Counted from the first letter of the stretch, positions 9,554-18,904 are shown. The stretch is DNA of 64,000 nt from Rhodopirellula europaea 6C (GCF_000338295.1 NZ_ANMO01000097.1:124001-188000); one strand, 5' to 3'. Program-made: numbers and translations. The notes: generated by a model from the sequence alone, not told the origin.

Positions 9554-11332
9554 ATGCACTCCTCAAAACGACGTAACACTCGACGTGCAGCAGTCGGTAG
9601 CGTTTTGTTCTCGGCCGGTCTCTTTTGCGGGACTCTCATCGCCGTTCCCAAGCTTCACCGTGCTTTGTCAACGGAGCAAACTCCGGTCGAAATGACTTGT
9701 GCCGAACTGGTCCAATATGGAATCGGTGAATCCTCGGTCGTTCGATTGACAGACGCGACCATCGCGGAGCCATCGGAAGAAATGGAGTTCGCGATGTTGG
9801 AACCAGATTCCAGCAGTACGGCTCCGTTGCCCGTCGGAACGGGAATGCGGGCTTGGATGTCAGGCGACAAGGTCGCGATGGCAAAAGCAACGATTGCGAA
9901 AACTCTGAAGCATCCTCGTTCGCGGAAGCTGATCGATCAGATGGTTCGTGGCGAAGTCATTCCGCGAGACTTCGTTGGTGCTTCGATGCCACAACCATTG
10001 AAGTTGTCACCGGGCCGAGACATTGCAGCGTTGGCTTTGGAAGAAGTGAAGTCGACCGGCACGCTGACTGCATTCGTCACCGAAGACCCTACCTCCAAGT
10101 GGATTGCAACGTCGGCTGAGTACATCGGCCTCGAACTACCAGAGCCGTTTGTGAAGTCAGCCGAAATGGATCAGTACTCGTTGCATCCCATTTCTCAAAC
10201 CGAAACAAAGTCCAACGCTGGACTTTGGGTAGGCGGTTCCGCCTTGGCGATGACGCTGGGATGGTTGCTGTGCAGTTCAGCTGGATGGGGACTTTGGATT
10301 TTGTTCTGTCCCATTGCCGCCATTGTCGGATTGTTCGGACTTCCTTTGCGATCCGGTCGTGGCAACCGAGTCACGTGGGTGTTGGCATTCTTCGTAGGTG
10401 TGATCAGCTTGGTCGCCGCCTACGGTTTGGCCTTCGTACTCGGAGGACTCGGACAGGCTCAATCAATGTGGGCTTGGCAAGCCGCCGGATTCATTGCCGC
10501 TTGCGGCGGAACAGCCTTGTTGCTGGGGATCCGTGGCAGCGTGAAAACGAAGCGAAGCATGGTGCTGTCACCTGGGTCGCTGGACGATTTGATCGTGCCG
10601 GAGAAAGGGCGTTCAAAACGGGCAAAGCCATCGAAGAAACAAAAGCGTGCTAAGAAGACCAAGGGTATGGAAGTCGATGCGGACCAGTATGCAACCACGG
10701 GAGTTCAACAGGACAAGCTTCAAGAAACGCTGACCAAGAATGCTAGCTACTCAAGAAAATACTTGGACCCACGTCTGAGCGTGCCAGCAAATGCACAACC
10801 GTCTCCCGAAGCGATGGAGCACAACGTACTTTGGCAAAAGGCTGACTTCGAAGAACCATTGTTGGTGGAAATCGGTCGCGGAGATGCAGCTTGCCATGCG
10901 ACGATCCAAGTCGGATGCCAGAATCTTATTCTGGGTATGACTGATGAGCTCGACGGGAAGGTCCGTCTGCGAATGATCAGCATTCTCGAAGATGGACACT
11001 GTCTGATCAGCGTGGACGATTCCTATCAAGACCTTCGAGAGTCGGGGGCGAACGAACACGCAACTTTGTCGGTTCACGAATCCGTGACCGCACCGAAGTT
11101 GCTGGCGAAACATCTGGAAAAAGCAGCTGATATGGCTGAGCAGCGCAGCACCGGTTTGGTGACGTTGGACACGAGCGAATGGCGGGACGTGGTGCTGCTC
11201 ACGGAACGGCTCATCAAGTCCGTTCTACACGACGAAGGACATCAGAAATGGGACATTTACGACATGTCCTATGGGCGGTTCGCTTATCCGATCCAACCTG
11301 TTCGGATGTTCGAGGAAGCTGCTCCCGTCTGA
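9554..11332 (+). CDS. Hypothetical multi-pass membrane protein
   Basis: I do not recognise a family. The 592-residue protein has an N-terminal signal/anchor helix (about residues 12-31) and an exported region of about 190 residues. Three or four membrane helices follow at about residues 222-338. A Lys/Arg-rich linker (KRAKPSKKQKRAKKTKG, about 354-370) leads to a C-terminal domain of about 200 residues, probably cytoplasmic, with no Cys pairs or nucleotide motifs that I can see. The positive charge after the last helix supports a cytoplasmic C-terminus. The gene is divergent from the symporter and convergent with the nuclease gene. Confidence 0.75.
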   Translation: MHSSKRRNTRRAAVGSVLFSAGLFCGTLIAVPKLHRALSTEQTPVEMTCAELVQYGIGESSVVRLTDATIAEPSEEMEFAMLEPDSSSTAPLPVGTGMRAWMSGDKVAMAKATIAKTLKHPRSRKLIDQMVRGEVIPRDFVGASMPQPLKLSPGRDIAALALEEVKSTGTLTAFVTEDPTSKWIATSAEYIGLELPEPFVKSAEMDQYSLHPISQTETKSNAGLWVGGSALAMTLGWLLCSSAGWGLWILFCPIAAIVGLFGLPLRSGRGNRVTWVLAFFVGVISLVAAYGLAFVLGGLGQAQSMWAWQAAGFIAACGGTALLLGIRGSVKTKRSMVLSPGSLDDLIVPEKGRSKRAKPSKKQKRAKKTKGMEVDADQYATTGVQQDKLQETLTKNASYSRKYLDPRLSVPANAQPSPEAMEHNVLWQKADFEEPLLVEIGRGDAACHATIQVGCQNLILGMTDELDGKVRLRMISILEDGHCLISVDDSYQDLRESGANEHATLSVHESVTAPKLLAKHLEKAADMAEQRSTGLVTLDTSEWRDVVLLTERLIKSVLHDEGHQKWDIYDMSYGRFAYPIQPVRMFEEAAPV

Positions 11333-11362
11333 GTTCGTCGATTTTGACGGACTTAGTAGAAG

Positions 11363-12517
11363 CTATTGAGGTGGAATTTCGTAGACTCCAAACTCCGCCC
11401 AAACCGGCATGTGGTCGCTGACCTTCAGTGCTTGCTCTTCCGTGATTCTCAATGCCGATTTGAGATCCAGCACGCCGGCTCGGCCCGTGAATTCTCGCGT
11501 CGTTGCGGCGTCGATCAGTAAGTGATCGTAGGTCTTCGTTTGCAGTGTGTTGGTTGGTTTGTCGCCAACCAATGATGTCACGTTAGGAATGCGTCCCATC
11601 TCGAGCAACCACCGCGTATCGACATTTAAGTCACCCATCAGGATGAAGTCTTCTTCTCCAGTGTTTTGGTATTCATACATCCGGACGCTGTGAAAGACAT
11701 CGTCCAAAACGTTCATCTCATTTTCTGCTGTGTCACCCACGCGTGAACCGACTTCGTCAGGGTCCGTGTGCGCATTCAGCAAAGTGAACCGGAATGGTTT
11801 GCGAGTCGCTGTCGGTGTGACGCGAGTTTGGAAGCTGGCGACCATCGGTGCGCGGTGCATTCGATCGAGGTCGTCATTGACCAAGTAGTCTGACTCGGGG
11901 ATCAGGTCGATGCGATCCGTGTCCCAGATGTATCCGTATCGTTCGGTTTGAGACGTCCTGCCCTGGGGTGCACTCACGGTGGCATCGTAGCGACCGCCGA
12001 GACTGGCGATTTCGTCTAGCAAGCCGTTCATCGGAAGTGCAGGATCGCCTTTGATCTCTTGAATCGCAACGACATCGAATAACAAGCAGACTTGAGCGAG
12101 TTGACGCATCACATCCGGTTTTTCTGATTTGCTCTTTCCAAAGACTTGGATGTTGAACGTCGCGATGCGAATCGATGCGTCACTTTTTTGGCCACGACCG
12201 CTGACAGGAGTGACCAAGCTGACCGGGGCAATTTGGCCGATCGGTGCTTTTCCGGCATGACCTCGGGACGCCATTTGCTCGGGAGTCAAAGATGCAACCA
12301 GTGGATCTTCGTAGACCGGTTCCTCGCTGCCTCGCAGCGAATCGAGGCTTGGCAAATTGACCTGTCCGGTCAGCGCAGCGATGACTAGGGCGACAACACC
12401 GGTGACCGAGATACCCGGCGTGAACCAGCGCAGCAAAGAAACGCTGGATCGACGAGATCGCCGCCGCGAATTGGACCTATTGCCCCAGATCAACTTCCAT
12501 AACAGTTTGATCACCAC
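11363..12517 (-). CDS. Membrane-anchored endonuclease/exonuclease/phosphatase-family protein
   Basis: The catalytic fold is of the DNase-I/exonuclease III/inositol phosphatase superfamily. Motifs appear in order: FNIQVFG, IQEIKG with the metal-binding Glu, the central His segment LLNAHTDPDE, GDLNVD with the catalytic Asp-Asn pair, and SDHMPVW near the C-terminus. The N-terminus is very basic (RRRSRRSS) and followed by one hydrophobic helix (about residues 35-52), so the domain is probably held outside the membrane, with the basic end inside. The start is GTG. Whether the substrate is DNA, RNA or a phospholipid is not decided by the sequence. Confidence 0.88.
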   Translation of the reverse strand: MVIKLLWKLIWGNRSNSRRRSRRSSVSLLRWFTPGISVTGVVALVIAALTGQVNLPSLDSLRGSEEPVYEDPLVASLTPEQMASRGHAGKAPIGQIAPVSLVTPVSGRGQKSDASIRIATFNIQVFGKSKSEKPDVMRQLAQVCLLFDVVAIQEIKGDPALPMNGLLDEIASLGGRYDATVSAPQGRTSQTERYGYIWDTDRIDLIPESDYLVNDDLDRMHRAPMVASFQTRVTPTATRKPFRFTLLNAHTDPDEVGSRVGDTAENEMNVLDDVFHSVRMYEYQNTGEEDFILMGDLNVDTRWLLEMGRIPNVTSLVGDKPTNTLQTKTYDHLLIDAATTREFTGRAGVLDLKSALRITEEQALKVSDHMPVWAEFGVYEIPPQ

Positions 12518-12868
12518 GGCCTCCTTGCCGCGTGTATCACAAGCTCACTGGCGGTCGCCGAGAATCCTTCTCGTTGCGTTGCAGTAGCTCTCGTTAGTCA
12601 CTTCTTCTGTTTCACGAAATGGCGACGTCGACGACTTTCTTGGCGAGCGAGTCAACGGATCGATCGGTCACAGAACCTGCCTGGGCGATAGCCAATCCCT
12701 TTCAATCGCGTCAACTGCAATATCACCCCCACACCAACCAACCATTGCGATCGCATCCCCCTGTTGGCTGATCGTGCCGCTCAAGTCGAAGCGGAACAGA
12801 ACGCACGCAATCGTGTCGTAAATTTGAATAGCTACAACCGTTTTGTCCGCTTCTTCAATCGCATTCGC

Positions 12869-14011
12869 ATGTCAAGCTTCACCAATCGACTTCCAATTGC
12901 ATCCGTGATCACGGGGCTGGTCCTCGCAATGACAGCCATTGGTTTGTTGCAATCGCCGAGGAGCAAGAAGTCGGGACCTGAACTGGATGCATCTGACGGC
13001 GAGTTCATGCGGTGGGCTCCCGCTCAGGGTGGCGTGTTGGTCAGTTCGGCGGTCGATAGCACCAGCGTCGAAGGTGCGGCGGCCAAGCCAGTGGATCCAC
13101 ATTTGACCATGGGCAGCGAGACGTGCATCAAGTGTCACGCGAATGAAGTGAAGGTATGGAAGGCAACACCTCACCATCGCACCTTCGATGAATTGCATCG
13201 TCGTCCAGCCGCGAAAGAGATCGCGTCGAAGTTGGGCGTTCGTTCCATCAAATACGACGGCCGATGTGTTGATTGCCACTACACACAAAAAGTCGACTTG
13301 GCCTCAGGCAACGTCCATGCGATCGAGGGGGTTAGTTGCGAATCGTGCCATGGTTCAGCTAAGCAGTGGTTGGACCTGCACCATGACTATGGTGGCGAAC
13401 AAGTCACGCGAGCGATGGAAACACCGGAGCATCGACAGCAACGTTTGGCTCAGAGTGTTGCGGCAGGGATGCGAAATCCAGTCAACGTGTATCTGGTTGC
13501 ACAAAGCTGCTTGCGTTGTCACACGACCGCCGACGAAGAGCTCGTCAACGTGGGTGGGCACCCGACTGGTAGCTTGGATTTCGAATTTGTCTCGTGGAGC
13601 CAAGGCACCATCCGGCACAACTTCATCGATTCTGATGGCCAAACAAATGACCAGAACACTCGCGATCGATTGCGTGTCATGTTCGTCAGCGGCATGATCG
13701 CGGACTTGGAAGCCAGTCTTCGAGCGACTGCCGAAGCGACGCAAAAAGCAAAGTACGGTGTCACCGCCGCCAAACGCGCAGACCGAGCCGCGAAACGTTT
13801 GTTGTCAGTGTCTCAAAAGGTTGACTCGAAAGAGATTGAAAACGTCTTGATGGTCTACAGCGGCGTGACTTTGAAGCTGAACAACCGAGAGCAACTCATC
13901 CAAGCAGCTGATGCGATCGCCGATATCGGTTTCCGTTTCGCTGCGGAAACAAACGGTCACGTTCTCGAACCGCTCGACGCGTTCATCCCTCCGGCGAATC
14001 GCTGGAAGTAG
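12869..14011 (+). CDS. Tetraheme c-type cytochrome, cytochrome c554-like
   Basis: Four CXXCH heme-attachment motifs are visible: CIKCH (residues 86-90), CVDCH (133-137), CESCH (157-161) and CLRCH (214-218). They follow an N-terminal hydrophobic helix (residues 10-27), so the hemes lie outside the cytoplasmic membrane. The spacing and the VWKATPHHRTFDEL segment resemble cytochrome c554 proteins. The remaining C-terminal part is helical with no further hemes. I prefer ATG 12869 over an in-frame TTG at 12764, which adds 35 poorly membrane-compatible residues. There are no partner oxidoreductase genes next to it, so its redox partner is unknown. Confidence 0.85.
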   Translation: MSSFTNRLPIASVITGLVLAMTAIGLLQSPRSKKSGPELDASDGEFMRWAPAQGGVLVSSAVDSTSVEGAAAKPVDPHLTMGSETCIKCHANEVKVWKATPHHRTFDELHRRPAAKEIASKLGVRSIKYDGRCVDCHYTQKVDLASGNVHAIEGVSCESCHGSAKQWLDLHHDYGGEQVTRAMETPEHRQQRLAQSVAAGMRNPVNVYLVAQSCLRCHTTADEELVNVGGHPTGSLDFEFVSWSQGTIRHNFIDSDGQTNDQNTRDRLRVMFVSGMIADLEASLRATAEATQKAKYGVTAAKRADRAAKRLLSVSQKVDSKEIENVLMVYSGVTLKLNNREQLIQAADAIADIGFRFAAETNGHVLEPLDAFIPPANRWK

Positions 14012-14912
14012 CGAAAAGCTCGTTGACTTGTCGTCGCACTGCTTTGGGCAATGGGCCCGCGGTTCGAAAGTCAGCAATTTGTTCGGGACGATGGGCGCCC
14101 ACCAACGCGGCGGTCACGCCAGGTTGGGATACCGCCCAGGAAATTGACAAATTCGCGACCGAGCGTCCGGTGTCGGCCGCAATTTCTTTCAGCTTGTCGA
14201 CAATGTCATGAGCTCGTTCGCGGGCCGCGCCCTGAAAGATCGGATAGTTTGGCCGACTGTCACCTTCCGCGAAAACGTGGTCACGCTCAATTTTGCCCGC
14301 CAGCAATCCTTTCATGAGCGTCCAATAAACCCACGCGTCGCAGTCGTGTTCTTTCGCGTTGGCAATCTCGTTGGAAAGAGCATCCTGCTGAAGTCCATTC
14401 AGTGGACACTGGATCGCTGAGCAAGGAACAACGCTCGCGAAAGCTGCTCGTTGTTCGGGGGTGGCGTTGCATACCCCCACACGTTTCGCCATGCCTCGTT
14501 GCATCAGCCGTTGCAACGCCCAAGCACTTGCTTCGATCGGCACTTCATCATCGACACAGTGCAACATCAGCGTGTCAAAGCAGCGAATGCCAATGCGTCG
14601 GAGTGAGTTCTCAGCGTCGACGACGAGTGTTTCTGGATTACCATCGTTCATGCGAACGCCGTCTTCGCCGTAACGTTGACCGACTTTTCCAATGATTTGG
14701 ATCTCATCGCGAGTTGCCCCGTCCAGGTCCTTGAGAGCCGCCCCAAGGCGTTCGTCTGCCTCCCCCTGCAGGCCATAGCTGTACGCCGTGTCGAACTGAC
14801 GGATGCCTGCGTCGATTGCGGCATGAATGGTCGCGATTGCATTTTCGCGAGTGACGCCAATCGTGGTGACTCCCGCGATGGGCCAGAGCCCCAAGATGAT
14901 GTGTTGGTTCAA
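13983..14912 (-). CDS. Aldo/keto reductase
   Basis: This is a TIM-barrel NAD(P)H-dependent oxidoreductase of the aldo/keto reductase superfamily. The catalytic tetrad can be placed: Asp41 and Tyr46 in FDTAYSYG, Lys76 in IIGKVGQ and His118 in LMLHCVDD. The C-terminal part has the cofactor-binding pattern SISWAVSQPGVTAALVGA. Length is 309 residues, normal for the family. Its 3' end overlaps the cytochrome gene on the other strand by 29 bases. The substrate cannot be inferred, and the gene stands alone. Confidence 0.92.
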   Translation of the reverse strand: MNQHIILGLWPIAGVTTIGVTRENAIATIHAAIDAGIRQFDTAYSYGLQGEADERLGAALKDLDGATRDEIQIIGKVGQRYGEDGVRMNDGNPETLVVDAENSLRRIGIRCFDTLMLHCVDDEVPIEASAWALQRLMQRGMAKRVGVCNATPEQRAAFASVVPCSAIQCPLNGLQQDALSNEIANAKEHDCDAWVYWTLMKGLLAGKIERDHVFAEGDSRPNYPIFQGAARERAHDIVDKLKEIAADTGRSVANLSISWAVSQPGVTAALVGAHRPEQIADFRTAGPLPKAVRRQVNELFATSSDSPEG

Positions 14913-15027
14913 AACAGTTGCGAGAATGAAAAAGGGAACTAAGTTGGGCGCAGGACGTGGTTAATTCGTAGTGAGAATTGCCGATCGTTCGATCCGATGA
15001 CCTCTAGAAGAACAATTCAAAAGCAAG

Positions 15028-15543
15028 ATGGCAACGACACCCACCAAAGCAACGACCGTTGCTCCCGGAATCACACGAGTCGAAAAGAACAACTCGAAGG
15101 GATATGTGGTCCGCGTTTGCCGCGATGGAGTGCGGAATTCAGAGTATTACTCCGACAAAATGTGCGGCGGAAAACGCAAAGCACTGCAGCTGGCAAAACA
15201 AAGCCACGCGGCTTTGTTGGAAGTGCTGGGGCCGGCCAATAACTCGACCAAAGACAAGTTGACCAGTCGAAACACCACTGGCAAGGTGGGGGTACATCTG
15301 GCCCACTCAGTCGACAATCGTTACCCCGGTTGCGAATACCAAGCGTACTGTGCGTCTTGGAAAACCGAGGATGGGCGACGGCAAAAGATCAGCTTCGCGT
15401 TCAATCGCTACGGCGAAGATGAAGCGTGGGAGCTGGCCTGCATCGCACGTGATCACGAATCGGTTGATCGAGAAGAGGTGCTCGCAATTCGCGAAAAACA
15501 GCTGAAGCGAAAAAGCCGGAAGACGAAGGCTCGCCGAAAATAG
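15028..15543 (+). CDS. AP2-like DNA-binding domain protein, two repeats
   Basis: The 171-residue protein appears to hold two AP2/ERF-like beta-sheet DNA-binding units. The first (about 14-64) runs from GITRVEKNNSKGYVVRV to KALQLAKQSHAALL. The second (about 80-143) begins TSRNTTGKVGVHLAHS and continues through YQAYCASWKTEDGR, ISFAFNRYGEDEAWELA. The arrangement of three strands with basic residues and a following amphipathic helix (FxxYGEDEAWxLA) fits the family, best known from plant regulators and from phage or homing-endonuclease proteins. No nuclease domain is fused. The C-terminal tail is strongly basic (KRKSRKTKARRK). A role in transcription control or as a domesticated mobile-element protein is inferred. 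Confidence 0.7.
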   Translation: MATTPTKATTVAPGITRVEKNNSKGYVVRVCRDGVRNSEYYSDKMCGGKRKALQLAKQSHAALLEVLGPANNSTKDKLTSRNTTGKVGVHLAHSVDNRYPGCEYQAYCASWKTEDGRRQKISFAFNRYGEDEAWELACIARDHESVDREEVLAIREKQLKRKSRKTKARRK

Positions 15544-15571
15544 ACAGCGAGACTTCGGCTACAGATAGTTC

Positions 15572-15612
15572 AACGGGTTCGGCGAGGAATCGTCGAACCC
15601 GTTCTTGTTTTG
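15572..15612 (+). terminator. Rho-independent terminator after the AP2-like gene
   Basis: A perfect 10-bp stem (AACGGGTTCG at 15572-15581, CGAACCCGTT at 15594-15603) with a 12-base loop is followed by CTTGTTTT. It lies 28 bases after the stop codon. Confidence 0.75.
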
Positions 15613-15687
15613 GGCACTGGGCGTGTTTGTCTTGACGACTTACTTCGCCATCAAAGAACCGACCATTTCAACGGCGATTCGTGTGGA

Positions 15688-16221
15688 TCACGACAGCAAC
15701 AATTGCTGGCCAGGTTCGGCATCGTCGATTTCGCGGCGGATCTCACGCAGGCCGTAGGCACACAGTTCGAACTGGTCGCTCAAGCGGTTCAGCAGCTCGC
15801 ACGGCGGCCGCGTTTCATCAGCCTGGATCGTTGATGCGATCTTGTACGACCGTTTGCCGTGTTCGAAGTAGTTCAGCAATTGGTCCGGTGAATCCTTGCC
15901 ATCGCCGCGCACCGACTCAGGAAACATTCCGGCCCAAAAGAGCGTGACGTCACCGATGTGTCGATGCACTTCACGTTTGGCGATGCCGATTCGACGTTCG
16001 GCTTCGCACAACAACTGAAAGACTTCCGTTGCCGGACGCCCATCGTTGCGCCGCATTTTGTGGACGGCGTCGATGCGAACGAATCGCAACATCAGGTCAC
16101 TGACGTAACCGATCAACTGGACGTCCGCGACGCCCAACTTGGTTTGAAAAATCGATTCACTCAGTCCGCTGAGAAAGCGATCGAGTGTCGATCTTTTTTC
16201 AGGTGTGTGTTCAGCTGCCAT
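15688..16221 (-). CDS. Conserved hypothetical protein, helical
   Basis: I do not recognise a named domain. The 177-residue protein is soluble and mainly alpha-helical, with regularly spaced charged residues and no signal peptide. Segments such as CEAERRIGIAKREVHRHIGD and CELLNRLSDQFELCAYGLRE look like helical bundles. I chose ATG 16221 (MAAEHTPEK) over the longer reading from 16281, whose N-terminus is poor in conserved-looking sequence. It stands between two convergent or divergent neighbours without a clear operon. Confidence 0.65.
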   Translation of the reverse strand: MAAEHTPEKRSTLDRFLSGLSESIFQTKLGVADVQLIGYVSDLMLRFVRIDAVHKMRRNDGRPATEVFQLLCEAERRIGIAKREVHRHIGDVTLFWAGMFPESVRGDGKDSPDQLLNYFEHGKRSYKIASTIQADETRPPCELLNRLSDQFELCAYGLREIRREIDDAEPGQQLLLS

Positions 16222-16434
16222 TGCTTCATCCCCTTGTTCAGGCTGCGAAAGGGGGCCAATTGAAAGACCTGAAATCCACAATTAGTAGCCCGCTCACCCA
16301 AAGTCAAGACATCTTTTGGAGAGCTTGATGCCCCCGCTGGTCAAGGAAAGTGGGCTCGTGACACTTGGTAGAACGTGTCTGGCAACGCGTTGGATCAGAC
16401 GTGATTGGCGGAAAACATCGCCAACCAAATGGCT

Positions 16435-16692
16435 TCACTGATTCTGATTGAGCGTTGCGGGAGGCGATGCATAGCTCGGACGAATGCCATTCAAAATGGC
16501 CGCACCGCAAACAGCAGAAAGAAACGCGATCAGTAGCCAAGCACAGCGCGCGACCAAGAGTCCGTAGTGCTTTTGAATCGCCGCGATCGAGCGAATTTGA
16601 TAGGGGGCCATCCAGGGACCGATTGCGATGGCGGTCGTGATGGCGGCGATCAGCAATGCCAAGCTGCCGACCAATGTGTCATCGTGAATCAA
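16435..16692 (-). CDS. Small two-helix membrane protein
   Basis: The 85-residue product has two hydrophobic helices (about residues 8-28 and 45-66) joined by a basic loop, and a polar Pro/Asn-rich tail. It has no known motif. The only plausible start is TTG at 16692, 21 bases after the stop of the HEAT/TPR gene on the same strand, so the two may form an operon. The weak start codon keeps confidence moderate. Confidence 0.5.
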   Translation of the reverse strand: MIHDDTLVGSLALLIAAITTAIAIGPWMAPYQIRSIAAIQKHYGLLVARCAWLLIAFLSAVCGAAILNGIRPSYASPPATLNQNQ

Positions 16693-16713
16693 AGCTACTT
16701 CCTGAGATCGAGT

Positions 16714-17394
16714 TCAAACGTCGCTTTGACGCAACCGGCGACGGATGACTCGGCGTTGCATGCGAGCCGTTTCGACATCAGGGTTGATATACAGACAACG
16801 ATTCAGTGCATCGAGTGCTTTGTTGCCCTTGCCAAGTAGCACGCGGACTTTGGCCAGACTTTGCCAAGCCGTGTAATGGAATCGGCAATGCCACAAACAC
16901 GATTGGTAGGCGGCTTCTGCCTTCTCAAAATCTTCCAAACCGTGCCAGCAAATTGCGAGCTGATGGTGAGCTTCCGCGTACAAAGGAGCTTGGTCGATCA
17001 GCACCATCGCGGGTGACAAAGCCGCGGCGTACTCGCCACCGTCGTTCAGGTGAATGACGCGAAGAAGTTTTTGGTGATGCAGTGGAGCCGCGTCACGAAC
17101 GATGACGGAATGAAACGAGTCGTCCGCGACCAATCGAACTCCGCGATCGCTGTCCGAGAGAGCTCGGCCAAGAAAATCAACCGAATGACGGTCGCCCAAC
17201 ATCCCCAAAGCCAATGCAGCGGCACGGCGATGTTCGACTTCACCTCGAGAAAGCAGTGCGGTCAGCGTGGCCGACGTGTAGTGCTCATCAACGTCGTGAG
17301 CAAACCGGGGTGCGTCCGCGGAGCCGAGGTATCGCCGGTAGGCGGCGACTAGGCGAGTCGTGTGGACGATGGGAGCTGTCACGTTCGATTCCAC
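16714..17394 (-). CDS. HEAT-like and TPR-repeat protein
   Basis: The 226-residue protein combines a PBS-lyase/HEAT-like unit at about residues 54-92 (RRAAALALGMLGDRHSVDFL) with TPR-like helices at about 125-205 (AEAHHQLAICWHGLEDFEKA, then WQSLAKVRVLLGKGNKALDA). Such repeats are protein-protein interaction surfaces. There is no signal peptide, so it is probably cytoplasmic. The start is GTG. Its partner is unknown; the small membrane protein just downstream is the nearest candidate. Confidence 0.75.
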   Translation of the reverse strand: MESNVTAPIVHTTRLVAAYRRYLGSADAPRFAHDVDEHYTSATLTALLSRGEVEHRRAAALALGMLGDRHSVDFLGRALSDSDRGVRLVADDSFHSVIVRDAAPLHHQKLLRVIHLNDGGEYAAALSPAMVLIDQAPLYAEAHHQLAICWHGLEDFEKAEAAYQSCLWHCRFHYTAWQSLAKVRVLLGKGNKALDALNRCLYINPDVETARMQRRVIRRRLRQSDV

Positions 17395-17560
17395 CTTGGG
17401 CTAGTCAGGACGGTCTGGGAGGATTGGGCGGGTCAAACGGCCTGGAGCCGGTTTTTCACTTGCAATTTGGCTGCTGTGGTTTGACTTCTCGATGTTAGAC
17501 CGATCAAGCTGTCGGGCAAGACGGCACACCAAAAGAACTTTCCAACGCACGGATTGTCGG

Positions 17561-18904
17561 ATGCTATCCCAACCACTTTTCCTCGATGGCTTTCCGCACG
17601 CGGGAGCTTGCCGAACCCGCCAAAACACGGCACTTCGCCCAACTGCCGACCGTTCGGTCCAAACGACGAATCGACTGAACGGGCAAGCGCGAGAAGATTG
17701 GGGAAGACATTTTGTGGTCGCGGTTTTGGGGGCGACGTTTTCCATTTGCTGGGGGTTACCGGCCTTTTGTCAGCCTCCAGCGGACTCTCCGTTGCAGGCG
17801 TCGGCTTTCACCCGGACCGTGATCACGGTGTCATTGGATGGGCAAACGGCGGAAGAGGCGATCAATCAAATTGTTTCGCAGGTCAGTTCCGGAAGCCCCG
17901 ATCGGCCTTGGACTTGGTGGCGCGATGGCGGCGTCGACCCAAACAAAATCGTTTCGCTAAATTTGGCCGGTGGTTCTGCCGCACAAGCGATGACCCAACT
18001 GACCCGTCCGCTGGGCTGGGAAGCTTTTCCGATCCCGGGGATTTTGTTGGTCGGGCGACCCGAATGGATCGATCGGACGCTTGGTACTTTGGTGAGTTCT
18101 GCCAAGCAAGAATCAATCGATGTTCAATGGCCCAGGGGCACGTCATCGACCATGGCACTGAATGCCGTGCTCGCGAGCGCAGAGAATCGTCGATTGAATT
18201 TGCAGGGTGTCTCATCGGACGAAGCGGTCGGTGTGCGTTGGTTGCCGCACGATGTTTGGCCGGAAGCCAAGCTGCGAAAGGTTGACCCTTGGCATGTCGC
18301 GTCGATGGCGTTGTCAGAATTCCAGATGGCTGCACGCCGAGGCACACCGCTGGCCAGATTGCGGTCGCGTGATGATTCTCTTCCGGACGGAGTTCGCGTC
18401 ATCGAGCCCAGCGACACGGACTGGAAAGACGTCAAGTTCTTGATGACTTATCCGATGGAGGATGGCGAAGCCGAGGTTCGGCGAGCGGTCCAAGCCGTTG
18501 ATGCGGCCGCGTCGTTTCGATCTGGTCGCGATCAAAAGACTCGTACGAAGACATTGCGAGTGCACACGAATCCGGCCGGACATCGCGCGGCTTTGGCGGC
18601 GCAATGGAATGCTGCTCCGGCGCCTGCACAAATCGCGGCATCGGGAAGAGAGGCCACTTACGATCTGAAGTTGTTGAATAAACCCGCCAACGAAGTGCTG
18701 TCACAATTCGCAGGTGCGGCGGGGAAGATGTTGGCCATCGACGACAATGCGAAACTGCGAAGTCAGACATTGGTGAGCTTGGACGCAACGAAGCAAACGC
18801 TATCGCAGTTGGCTCAGACAATTGCCGCGCAAGCCAACCTGAAGGTTGATTGGGGCGAGCAAGTTGTCCGCGTCAGCTTGCCGGTCGATGATTCCGGTGA
18901 ATGA
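17561..18904 (+). CDS. Exported protein with STN/secretin-N-like domains
   Basis: After an uncharged hydrophobic segment near the N-terminus (FVVAVLGATFSICWG, ending CQ), the protein has a pattern similar to STN short domains of secretins and TonB receptors: VSLDGQTAEEAINQIVSQ near the start, and YDLKLLNKPANEVLSQFAG and VSLDATKQTLSQLAQTIA near the C-terminus. I see no secretin pore domain. ATG 17561, ATG 17492 and GTG 17714 are all possible starts; the GTG would put the hydrophobic segment right at the N-terminus as a signal peptide. The domain call is by eye and uncertain. Confidence 0.6.
   Translation: MLSQPLFLDGFPHAGACRTRQNTALRPTADRSVQTTNRLNGQAREDWGRHFVVAVLGATFSICWGLPAFCQPPADSPLQASAFTRTVITVSLDGQTAEEAINQIVSQVSSGSPDRPWTWWRDGGVDPNKIVSLNLAGGSAAQAMTQLTRPLGWEAFPIPGILLVGRPEWIDRTLGTLVSSAKQESIDVQWPRGTSSTMALNAVLASAENRRLNLQGVSSDEAVGVRWLPHDVWPEAKLRKVDPWHVASMALSEFQMAARRGTPLARLRSRDDSLPDGVRVIEPSDTDWKDVKFLMTYPMEDGEAEVRRAVQAVDAAASFRSGRDQKTRTKTLRVHTNPAGHRAALAAQWNAAPAPAQIAASGREATYDLKLLNKPANEVLSQFAGAAGKMLAIDDNAKLRSQTLVSLDATKQTLSQLAQTIAAQANLKVDWGEQVVRVSLPVDDSGE

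Noticed and set aside
11333-11362. AGTTCGTC/GACGGACT hairpin between convergent genes
   Set aside because: The stem is short with a mismatch and no T-tract, so I did not call it a terminator.
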